Below, in pieces: positions 1 through 6,179 of a DNA stretch of 8,143 nucleotides. A program made the translations under genes and the position numbers. The notes under the pieces were generated by a model that worked only from the letters and a program-made list of their open reading frames with translations, was not told the DNA's origin and ran no database searches. Each line of letters begins with the position of its first letter. Position 1 is the stretch's first letter. The stretch comes from DATEMK01 sp035275625 (lineage in GTDB: Bacteria; Bacteroidota; Bacteroidia; AKYH767-A; OLB10). The stretch is taken from the NCBI GenBank assembly GCA_035275625.1, contig DATEMK010000516.1:1-8143 (forward strand). Reading direction: 5' to 3'.

Positions 1-53
1 ACAAGGTAATCTGTATTAATGCGGATTGTGAAAATTATCTTGGAAGCACTAAA

Positions 54-620
54 ATGGTTCGCGATCACAAGCGTTTGAAAAATGGTGTTGTGATTTCGGT
101 ATTTGCACTTTACCTGCTGTTTTCTTTTGATGATTTCAGCATGCAAAATAAAGAAATGCAGACATGCACCCTGCTGGCTCCCCCGGTTGATGAAATTCCT
201 TTAACAGTGGAGAACCTGGAAGCAGAGCTTGAAAGCCAGAATGTAATTTGCTCGCGCGAAGTGCTTGCACAGATAAAGCTTGAATCGGGAAACCTTGGGT
301 CGTTCCTGCTGAAGCGAACTAATAATATGCTGGGTATGCGTTTTCCTTTCAGCAGGAAAACCACAGCATGCGGAATTTATCTCGCTTCAAATGATACTAT
401 TATTTACGGAACGCAGAAAGAACTGAGAAAATATATGAAAACAAATAATTACGCTGTTTTCAATTCGTGGCAGGATGCTGTGGCTGATTACAAGCTCTGG
501 CAGGAAGCCTGTTTTAAAGTTACTGAACGTTATCTGACGTTTCTTGGAAATGTGTATGCTGAGGATTCGCTTTATACTAAAAAGATTAAGAATGTAGCTG
601 CGAAGCAGGATTTGAAATAA
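54..620 (+). CDS. Membrane-anchored glucosaminidase-domain protein (start uncertain, may extend upstream of the window)
   Basis: Probable peptidoglycan-cleaving protein of the glucosaminidase (FlgJ C-terminal/Bax-like) fold, acting outside the cytoplasmic membrane. A short basic N-terminus is followed by a hydrophobic segment (about residues 11-25), which suggests an uncleaved anchor. The domain spans about 50-185: QIKLESGN contains the likely catalytic Glu77, followed by NNMLGMR (90-96), a Tyr-x-x-Phe-Asn-Ser-Trp stretch near 133-139, and a C-terminal helix with the pattern YAEDSLYTKKI (168-178), as in family members where a Tyr-Ala-Thr/Glu-Asp motif precedes a Lys-Ile pair. The ATG at 54 has GGAAG seven bases upstream, which favours this start. 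However, the frame stays open to base 3 without a stop and reads like coding sequence with a CINADC motif, so the protein may begin outside the window. It converges on clpB. Assignment to the fold is fairly sure; bond specificity is not shown. Confidence 0.8.
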   Translation: MVRDHKRLKNGVVISVFALYLLFSFDDFSMQNKEMQTCTLLAPPVDEIPLTVENLEAELESQNVICSREVLAQIKLESGNLGSFLLKRTNNMLGMRFPFSRKTTACGIYLASNDTIIYGTQKELRKYMKTNNYAVFNSWQDAVADYKLWQEACFKVTERYLTFLGNVYAEDSLYTKKIKNVAAKQDLK

Positions 621-623
621 AAA

Positions 624-699
624 TAATTGTTATATTGTTATATTGCTATATTGTTAACGGATGAAAAAACAATAGAGCAATATAACAATAGAGCAATTT
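624..699. terminator. Bidirectional hairpin between convergent genes
   Basis: The arms 624-655 and 668-699 are inverted copies matching at 28 of 32 positions, with a 12-base loop (656-667). It lies right after the stop of the glucosaminidase-like gene and 15 bases beyond the clpB stop, so it can fold in either transcript. It is AT-rich and has no clear T-run directly after it. A role as transcription end or 3' mRNA stabiliser is inferred from position and symmetry. Confidence 0.6.
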
Positions 700-706
700 A
701 GCAATT
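626..706. repeat. Octamer repeat ATTGYTAW in two opposed arrays
   Basis: Bases 626-657 are four tandem octamers: ATTGTTAT, ATTGTTAT, ATTGCTAT, ATTGTTAA. Bases 669-706 read on the minus strand as further octamers in the same phase: ATTGCTAA, ATTGCTCT, ATTGTTAT, ATTGCTCT and a partial copy. The same octamer recurs at 6085-6116, about 5.4 kb away, so it is a dispersed intergenic element and not a local accident. Its function is unknown. Confidence 0.8.
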
Positions 707-713
707 CTGACAC

Positions 714-3338
714 TTACTGCAATCTTATTTTTTCTTCTGTCAATTTATTCCTGAAAACAAATTCATTTTTCTTATCAAGGTCAATTACGATATGATCTTC
801 TTTGTTGATTTTACCGGCAAGAATTTCTTTTGAAAGCTCATTCAGAATTTTTTTCTGCAGCACGCGTTTCAACGGTCTTGCGCCAAACTGGGGATCGTAA
901 CCTAACTGCGCCAGCCATTCAATTGCTTTATCTGTTATGGTGAGTTTGATTTCATTTTTCTCCAGCATCTTTGCCACGCTATTGAATTGAATTTTAACGA
1001 TACCTTCAATTTCATCGCGCGTAAGCGGGCTGAACATTATTACTTCGTCAATACGATTCAGAAATTCAGGACGAATTGTTTTTCTGAGCAAATCAAAAAC
1101 CTGTGTTCGCGTATGCGCAAAAACTTCATCGCTGTTCTTTTCCGTCATGTTTTCAAAATTCTCCTGGATGATATGCGCACCGATGTTTGAGGTCATGATG
1201 ATGATGGTGTTTTTAAAATTTGCTGTTCTTCCTTTATTATCAGTCAGCCTTCCATCATCGAGCACCTGCAATAAAATATTGAACACATCCGGGTGGGCTT
1301 TTTCAATTTCATCAAGCAGCAAAACAGAATAGGGCCTGCGCCTGACTGCTTCTGTTAACTGGCCGCCCTCTTCATATCCAATGTAACCCGGAGGCGCACC
1401 GATCAGTCTTGAAACAGCATGACGTTCCTGGTATTCGCTCATATCAATCCGTGTCATAGAGTTTTCATCATCAAAAAGAAATTCGGCAAGGGCTTTTGCC
1501 AATTCTGTTTTTCCGACCCCGGTGGAACCCAGAAAAATAAATGAACCAATCGGACGTTTGGTGTCCTGCAACCCTGCACGGCTTCTTCTTACTGCATCTG
1601 CGACAGCAGCAATTGCATCATCCTGCCCTACTACTCTTTTATGCAATTCTTCTTCAAGACGTAAAAGTTTTTCGCGTTCGCTTTGAAGCATTCGCTTAAC
1701 GGGGATGCCTGTCCAGCGTGAAACTACTTCAGCAATATCTTCGCTGTCTACTTCCTCCTTCAGCATCGCTCCTTTTGATTGTGTTTCAGAAAGTTTTTTC
1801 ATTAACGCATCCAATTTCTTTTCCGATTCTTTTATTTTTCCATAACGGATTTCTGCCACCTTTCCGTAATCGCCTGAACGCTCTGCCTGTTCGGCTTCCA
1901 ATTTATAATTCTCAATTTCTTCTTTAACATTTTGAATCTGGTCAACCACTTCTTTTTCTGCCTGCCATTTTGATTTAACCTGGTTGTGCTGCTCGGTAAG
2001 ATTTGCAAGTTCCTCATTCAGCTCACTTAATTTTTTCTTGTCATTCTCACGCTTGATGGCTTCACGTTCAATTTCAAGCTGCATGATCCTGCGATTGATT
2101 TCATCCAATTCTTCAGGAACAGAATTCATTTCCATCCTGAGCTTTGCGGCAGATTCATCAATCAAATCAATTGCTTTATCCGGAAGAAAACGGTCGCTTA
2201 TATAACGCTGTGATAATTCAACAGCCGCAATAATTGCATCATCTTTAATCCGCACTTTGTGATGTGTTTCATATCGTTCTTTCAATCCGCGCAAAATAGA
2301 AATTGCATCTTCGGTATCGGGTTCTTCCACTAATACTTTCTGAAAACGCCTTTCCAATGCCTTGTCTTTCTCAATGTATTTCTGATACTCACCTAAGGTA
2401 GTCGCACCTATTGCGCGCAATTCACCGCGTGCAAGCGCAGGTTTTAAAATATTTGCTGCATCCATGGCTCCTTCCCCTGCCCCTGCTCCGACAAGCGTAT
2501 GAATTTCATCAATGAATAAAACGATTTCCCCTTCACCGGAGATCACCTCCTTTATAACAGCTTTTAATCTTTCTTCAAACTCTCCTTTATATTTAGCGCC
2601 CGCAATCAATGCGCCCATGTCAAGAGAGTAAATAACTTTTGATTTTAAATTTTCAGGAACGTCACCGTCAATTATACGGTGAGCAAGGCCTTCAGCAATG
2701 GCAGTTTTACCGACTCCCGGCTCACCGATAAGAACAGGATTATTCTTTGTCCTTCTTGATAAAATCTGCAGCACTCTCCTGATCTCTTCATCGCGGCCAA
2801 TAACAGGATCGAGCTTGCCTTCTTTTGCCAGCCCGTTTAAATTTTTTGCATACTTGTTCAATGCATTGTAAGTTTCTTCTGCGCTTGCACTGGTAACTTT
2901 TTCTCCTTTGCGTAAGTCTTTAATTGCTTTTTTTAATTCTTTTTCATCCGCACCTGACTCGCGAAGCAATTTTGAAACCTTATCATTTCCCGCAAGCAAT
3001 GCAAGAACGATGTGTTCGATTGAAACAAATTCATCTTTGAAATCTTTTAATGCAATGGATTGGGCTTTTTGCAAAACAGTATTGCAATCCGAAGAAAGAT
3101 AAATGTTTCCACCGCTTACTTTCGGATATTGATTGATGAATGCATCAAGGCTGGTTTGAAGCTGTCCGACATTTACATTGATTTTTTTCAACAAAAACGG
3201 AACAACATTTTCATCCACATCAAGCAAGGCTTTTAACAGATGTCCCGTTTCAATTGCCTGGTGACTGTTGGAAGTTGCAAGATATTGCGCCTGCTGGATG
3301 GCTTCCTGCGATTTTATGGTGAGTTTATTTTGATCCAT
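714..3338 (-). CDS. clpB: ATP-dependent protein disaggregase ClpB (Hsp100)
   Basis: Cytoplasmic hexameric AAA+ chaperone that threads aggregated proteins through its central pore, working with DnaK/DnaJ/GrpE. At 874 residues it has the normal family length. Domains in order: Clp N-domain repeats (about 1-145), NBD1 with Walker A GEPGVGKT (205-212), Walker B VLFIDE (273-278), pore-loop Tyr in AKYKGEFEER (248-257) and arginine fingers Arg330/331. A charged coiled-coil M-domain (about 405-525) follows, which separates ClpB from ClpA and ClpX. NBD2 has Walker A GSTGVGKT (604-611), pore loop GYIGYEEGG (651-659), Walker B LLLDE (673-677) and sensor-2 GARPLKR (819-825). All key residues are intact. 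The ATG at 3338 gives the expected MDQNKLT-type N-terminus; no Shine-Dalgarno is seen. No ATG occurs in frame between residues 1 and 241, and Val148, near the internal GTG start known from E. coli, is encoded by GTT, so a short isoform from that site is not indicated. Confidence 0.98.
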   Translation of the reverse strand: MDQNKLTIKSQEAIQQAQYLATSNSHQAIETGHLLKALLDVDENVVPFLLKKINVNVGQLQTSLDAFINQYPKVSGGNIYLSSDCNTVLQKAQSIALKDFKDEFVSIEHIVLALLAGNDKVSKLLRESGADEKELKKAIKDLRKGEKVTSASAEETYNALNKYAKNLNGLAKEGKLDPVIGRDEEIRRVLQILSRRTKNNPVLIGEPGVGKTAIAEGLAHRIIDGDVPENLKSKVIYSLDMGALIAGAKYKGEFEERLKAVIKEVISGEGEIVLFIDEIHTLVGAGAGEGAMDAANILKPALARGELRAIGATTLGEYQKYIEKDKALERRFQKVLVEEPDTEDAISILRGLKERYETHHKVRIKDDAIIAAVELSQRYISDRFLPDKAIDLIDESAAKLRMEMNSVPEELDEINRRIMQLEIEREAIKRENDKKKLSELNEELANLTEQHNQVKSKWQAEKEVVDQIQNVKEEIENYKLEAEQAERSGDYGKVAEIRYGKIKESEKKLDALMKKLSETQSKGAMLKEEVDSEDIAEVVSRWTGIPVKRMLQSEREKLLRLEEELHKRVVGQDDAIAAVADAVRRSRAGLQDTKRPIGSFIFLGSTGVGKTELAKALAEFLFDDENSMTRIDMSEYQERHAVSRLIGAPPGYIGYEEGGQLTEAVRRRPYSVLLLDEIEKAHPDVFNILLQVLDDGRLTDNKGRTANFKNTIIIMTSNIGAHIIQENFENMTEKNSDEVFAHTRTQVFDLLRKTIRPEFLNRIDEVIMFSPLTRDEIEGIVKIQFNSVAKMLEKNEIKLTITDKAIEWLAQLGYDPQFGARPLKRVLQKKILNELSKEILAGKINKEDHIVIDLDKKNEFVFRNKLTEEKIRLQ

Positions 3339-3343
3339 GGTTT

Positions 3344-3371
3344 GATGTACGATTCACGATGTACGATTTTA
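3344..3371. repeat. Heptamer tandem repeat upstream of clpB
   Basis: Four units in a 7-base period: GATGTAC, GATTCAC, GATGTAC, GATTTTA. The first and third are identical, giving an 11-base direct repeat (GATGTACGATT at 3344-3354 and 3358-3368). It begins five bases beyond the clpB start codon on its upstream side, so it lies in the clpB leader. Function unknown. Confidence 0.6.
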
Positions 3372-3614
3372 GTCTAAAGTTAATTTGATAAGTTTAATTC
3401 AAATCCTGCTCCCCATAAATTCAGCCATTTGAATTTTAAAGTCATATTGGCATTTAATTACAGTTTAAGAAGTCAAATATTCAGAGTGAAGAAGATTTAT
3501 GTGACAAATGTTTTATCCCCGTTATTCATTACAATTCCGGAAATACATTTTAAATTTCAGATGATTTGTGCTTTATGATTCTAAAAATTACTTTTTTAAA
3601 GCCCTTAACAGGAA

Positions 3615-3667
3615 ATTCACCAAACACCTCGTTCTTTTACGTTAATCTATGGTATTTGTGGGTGAAT
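3615..3667. repeat. Bulged inverted repeat upstream of the transglycosylase promoter
   Basis: ATTCACC (3615-3621) is perfectly complementary to GGTGAAT (3661-3667). The pairing continues as AAACACC (3622-3628) against GGTATTT (3651-3657), with one mismatch and a three-base bulge (3658-3660); the loop is 22 bases. It ends four bases before the predicted -33 element, so it could be an operator dyad, or a structured leader of a transcript running either way. This is inferred from symmetry alone. Confidence 0.4.
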
Positions 3668-3671
3668 GTAC

Positions 3672-3702
3672 TTGTCTTGTATCAATCAACCCGCTATCTT
3701 TG
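3672..3702 (+). promoter_or_regulatory. Bacteroidota-type promoter for the lytic transglycosylase gene
   Basis: TTG (3672-3674) and TATCTTTG (3695-3702) are 20 bases apart, matching the phylum's -33 TTG and -7 TAnnTTTG boxes recognised by its primary sigma factor. Transcription would start near 3708, giving a leader of about 85 bases. A second TTG at 3677-3679 is spaced less well. Confidence 0.6.
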
Positions 3703-3792
3703 TAATGTAAATGTAATACATATAATAAAAAATAAGTAACCCCGTTGAATGTTTTGCGTACCCATCATCCTGTGAAAATATAAAATCCTGAA

Positions 3793-5202
3793 ATGAAGAA
3801 TAAAAGAAACATACTTATCCTTATTATTTTATTTCTGATTGCCGGAAAGCAGCTTTTTGCCCAAAGCAATTTTAGTAATGTCCTCGTCTCAAAAACAGTG
3901 GTTTTTTATAATGACACCGCTCAGCTGAAATTTGTTGACAATAAAAATTTATTCGCTGAAGGATGGGATACCCTGGCGCAACCAAAGTTCTGGCAAAATG
4001 TAATCTGCCTTTCTCCCGACAGTTGTATCATAAATTCTGCAGAAAAACGACAAGCCCTTTGTACCATTACCAATGAGGAATGGAAATGCCAGGAAGAATC
4101 TGAAAAGGAAGTTTATCGTGATTACCTGAAAAAAACTTATGGGTTGGATGATCAGACTTCCATTAATGTAACTACGGGTAAAAAAGAATTTTATGAATAT
4201 AAAAAAGTGATTCCGTTAATCAGCATTGCTTCTGATGTATTTGTTCAAAATGGTGTTGATCCCTGGTATGCACAGACAATACTTCTTATCGAAAGCCCGG
4301 GAAAGGCTGCGCAAAAATCTTCAGTAGGAGCAAATGGTCCTTTCCAATTGATGAAAAGTGTTGCAAAAAAATACGGGTTGCGTGTGGGCAAAAATATTGA
4401 TGAAAGAACTGATCTTCGCAAAGCCGCATCCGCTGCTTCAAAACTTTTAGGAAACAGCTTTATTCCTAAGGTGAAGGAATTACTTGATTCAAAAAATATT
4501 TCTTACAATGAAACTGATCTCTGGTTTCGATTGCTTGTTATGCATGCTTATCATGCCGGTCCCGGCAATGTAAAATGTGTGATTGATGAATTAAATCCGC
4601 AAGCAGGAGGAATTCCGCTGTTCACTCAAATCTGGAAAACAGAATGCCGCGGATTTAAAAATGAATCTCAAAATTATTCCCAGATAGCTTTAGCAAGCAT
4701 TATTCTTTTTGATAAAATAATCAATAAAGAAAAAGACACTGTCTTCATGGTTCAGGGTGACCGCATGCTGGCAAAATATAAAAAAGTTGGTTTGTCAATT
4801 ATGGATGCAAATAATTACCTGAACAACTGCCTTCATGCTTATGAAAATGATTTGGTGGAAGGGTCCGTTCCATTTGATTATTTCTTTAAAAAAATCGGAG
4901 CCGTTCAAAAAGAATTTGCTTACCTGGAATATAAAAATTCAACAAAAGAGGTAAAGAAAATGACAAGCCGCGTTCCTCTCAGCGTGGATCAATTCATTAA
5001 ACTTGGCGACCAATTGCTGCGAAAGAAAAAAGTGGAAGAAGCAATCAGGGTTTTTAAATTGAATGTGGAACAAAATCCAAATTCGGCTCTCGCCTATGAC
5101 AGTCTGGGCAGGGCGTATAAAATTTTAGGCAAGAATGATCTTGCACTTAAATACTCGAACAAATCCGCTGCTTTGAAAAACAGTCAGGGTAATAACGAGT
5201 AA
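3793..5202 (+). CDS. Exported lytic transglycosylase (SLT domain) with C-terminal TPR repeats
   Basis: Predicted to cleave the MurNAc-GlcNAc bond of peptidoglycan in the periplasm, forming 1,6-anhydro-MurNAc ends. The 469 residues begin with a signal peptide (basic MKNKR, hydrophobic 7-18, likely cleavage after FAQ at 24). A region without recognised domain (about 25-135) carries four cysteines (72, 78, 90, 99). The SLT domain (about 140-310) shows LIESPG with catalytic Glu167, SSVGANGPFQLM (176-187, the conserved Gly-x-x-Gln-Leu-Met region), a helix around DERTDLRKAASAA (203-215), and AYHAGPGNV (252-260), the family's Ala-Tyr-Asn-Ala-Gly-Pro motif with His for Asn. The C-terminus (about 396-465) holds two TPR-like units, possibly for protein contacts. 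The ATG at 3793 is followed directly by the signal peptide; no Shine-Dalgarno is visible. It stands alone, downstream of its own promoter. The family call is firm; the subfamily and role are open. Confidence 0.92.
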   Translation: MKNKRNILILIILFLIAGKQLFAQSNFSNVLVSKTVVFYNDTAQLKFVDNKNLFAEGWDTLAQPKFWQNVICLSPDSCIINSAEKRQALCTITNEEWKCQEESEKEVYRDYLKKTYGLDDQTSINVTTGKKEFYEYKKVIPLISIASDVFVQNGVDPWYAQTILLIESPGKAAQKSSVGANGPFQLMKSVAKKYGLRVGKNIDERTDLRKAASAASKLLGNSFIPKVKELLDSKNISYNETDLWFRLLVMHAYHAGPGNVKCVIDELNPQAGGIPLFTQIWKTECRGFKNESQNYSQIALASIILFDKIINKEKDTVFMVQGDRMLAKYKKVGLSIMDANNYLNNCLHAYENDLVEGSVPFDYFFKKIGAVQKEFAYLEYKNSTKEVKKMTSRVPLSVDQFIKLGDQLLRKKKVEEAIRVFKLNVEQNPNSALAYDSLGRAYKILGKNDLALKYSNKSAALKNSQGNNE

Positions 5203-5244
5203 CCAATTTTTCTCACCTTTGTTTGGTTAGTATCCTAATACTAA
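5200..5244 (+). terminator. Two overlapping hairpins after the transglycosylase gene
   Basis: TAACCAA (5200-5206, overlapping the stop codon) pairs with TTGGTTA (5223-5229). TTAGTAT (5227-5233) pairs with ATACTAA (5238-5244) around a four-base loop. The stems share 5227-5229, so they exclude each other. A T7 run occurs only at 5261-5267, so this is at best an atypical terminator. Confidence 0.3.
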
Positions 5245-5311
5245 TGTCTTATTAAAGCAGTTTTTTTGATAAACTTTTCAAGCAGATAACTGTGGCATAA
5301 GCGTTAAAACT

Positions 5312-5319
5312 TATCTTTG
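5312..5319 (+). promoter_or_regulatory. -7 box directly before the MORN-repeat gene; probable leaderless transcript
   Basis: TATCTTTG is an exact match to TAnnTTTG. It ends only five bases before the ATG at 5325, so transcription would begin at or next to the start codon. No TTG sits at the expected -33 position (only TGTG near 5291-5294), so the upstream element is weak. Confidence 0.5.
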
Positions 5320-5324
5320 CCATA

Positions 5325-6038
5325 ATGAAAAAATTCTTTGCGAAACTGCTCCTGTTGATTCTTTTTCAGCTGCCGTTTCATACCTATTCTCAATCTTACC
5401 GGGTTCACAAAAAGGACACGATTAACCGTACCGATAAGAAAGGATTAAAGCAGGGAATATGGAAAAGATTTTTTGAAAATGATACTCTTTTCTCGATTAC
5501 CACATTTAAAAACGGCAAGCCTTCGGGAACAACAAAAACTTTTTATAAATCCGGAAAGCTGCAGGCAGAAATCATGTATGCCCCTGATGGCAGGCATGCC
5601 TCTATTAACAGTTATTATGAAAACGGAAAAATCAAAACCACCGGTTTTTATATTGATCAGAAAAAAGACAGTGTGTGGAAATATTTTAATGAAGCAGATA
5701 CACTAAGCGCCATTGAGTCTTACAAGTCAGGAATTAAAAGTGGCGCATGGAAAGTTTTTTACAGCAATGCCTCGGTTGCTGAAGAATTTACTTACATCAA
5801 AGGACAGCGCCAGGGCCCCTATAAGCAATATTTTGTGAATGGTAAAATAAAACTTGAAGCGACTTTTAAAGATGATAAGTTTGAGGGATTGGCAAAAACG
5901 TATCATCCGGAAGGCAAGGTTTGGTTTTCCGGCATGTATAAAAACGGGATGCGCGAAGGAGAATGGAATTACCTCAACCCATCAGGCACAAAAGACTCTA
6001 CAGAAATTTATAAAAACGGTCAATTAATTCTTCCGTAA
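5325..6038 (+). CDS. Exported MORN-like repeat protein (MORN_2/YwqK-type)
   Basis: Exported 237-residue protein of unknown role. A signal peptide (MKKFFAK, hydrophobic 8-16, cleavage likely after YSQ at 23) precedes a solenoid that fills the rest. Units of the form Gly-x-Trp/Tyr-x-x-Phe/Tyr begin near 44, 68, 91, 116, 140, 164, 188 and 212, giving eight units at an almost invariant 24-residue spacing, with Asn-Gly-Lys turns between strands (for example 63-65, 100-102, 172-174). This matches the MORN_2 family (PF07661), whose members are often auto-named YwqK antitoxin. No toxin partner is present, so I do not call it an antitoxin. There is no enzyme motif; a binding or scaffold role at the cell surface or periplasm is an inference. 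It is probably transcribed from the box just upstream, separately from the transglycosylase gene 122 bases before it. Confidence 0.88.
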   Translation: MKKFFAKLLLLILFQLPFHTYSQSYRVHKKDTINRTDKKGLKQGIWKRFFENDTLFSITTFKNGKPSGTTKTFYKSGKLQAEIMYAPDGRHASINSYYENGKIKTTGFYIDQKKDSVWKYFNEADTLSAIESYKSGIKSGAWKVFYSNASVAEEFTYIKGQRQGPYKQYFVNGKIKLEATFKDDKFEGLAKTYHPEGKVWFSGMYKNGMREGEWNYLNPSGTKDSTEIYKNGQLILP

Positions 6039-6056
6039 AAAAAGGTTTTTTAGAAT

Positions 6057-6064
6057 TATCTTTG
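6057..6064 (+). promoter_or_regulatory. -7 box upstream of mnmA
   Basis: TATCTTTG again matches TAnnTTTG exactly. It begins 19 bases after the previous stop codon. A TTG at the correct upstream spacing is missing. Transcription from here would give mnmA a leader of about 110 bases containing the octamer inverted repeat. Confidence 0.45.
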
Positions 6065-6084
6065 TATTTAAATTAAATGGCTAC

Positions 6085-6176
6085 ATTGTTAAATTGCTAA
6101 ATTGTTATATTGTTAAAAAGACAAACTTCTAAATCTGTAATTCACCAATTAACAAGTTAACTATTTAACCAATCAA
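6085..6176. repeat. Octamer repeat arrays in the mnmA leader, inverted
   Basis: Bases 6085-6116 are four tandem octamers: ATTGTTAA, ATTGCTAA, ATTGTTAT, ATTGTTAA, the same family as at 626-657. Bases 6149-6172 are three degenerate octamers in the opposite orientation: TTAACAAG, TTAACTAT, TTAACCAA. With one gap, the two sides can pair imperfectly around a spacer near 6117-6140, placing a long weak AT-rich hairpin just before the mnmA start. Confidence 0.65.
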
Positions 6177-6179
6177 TAA

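Larger units (their letters stand above)
3339..3792. other. Divergent intergenic region between clpB and the transglycosylase gene
   Basis: 454 bases with no credible coding frame or RNA gene. It holds the heptamer repeat beside clpB, the bulged inverted repeat at 3615-3667 and the rightward promoter at 3672-3702, each listed separately. For clpB the best minus-strand -7 candidate is AATATTTG at 3474-3481 (seven of eight positions of TAnnTTTG), without a well-spaced TTG; I see no recognisable heat-shock element. A small perfect palindrome, TTCCGGAA, lies at 3535-3542. TGTAA occurs three times in 3701-3716. The rest shows nothing I can name. Confidence 0.6.

Noticed and set aside
110..364. 84-codon minus-strand frame inside the glucosaminidase-like gene
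   Set aside because: It is antisense to a gene with a recognisable domain, with no promoter or family features of its own.
626..706. CRISPR-like array
   Set aside because: Units are eight bases with no spacers, arrays face each other, and no cas gene is present.
2884..2904. Internal start giving a short ClpB isoform, as in E. coli
   Set aside because: The corresponding valine codon is GTT and no ATG occurs in frame before residue 241, so the known mechanism is not supported here.
54..5202. Cell-wall remodelling operon joining the two peptidoglycan-active genes
   Set aside because: They are separated by clpB on the opposite strand and by separate regulatory regions, so they cannot share a transcript.
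5325..6038. Toxin-antitoxin system (YwqK-type antitoxin label)
   Set aside because: The protein has a signal peptide and MORN-like repeats and no toxin gene is adjacent. The label derives from a family name, not from evidence.
6037..6051. Intrinsic terminator from A7-GG-T6 after the MORN-like gene
   Set aside because: The stem would be pure A:T with a two-base gap, too small for a real loop. It is more likely an AT-rich run.
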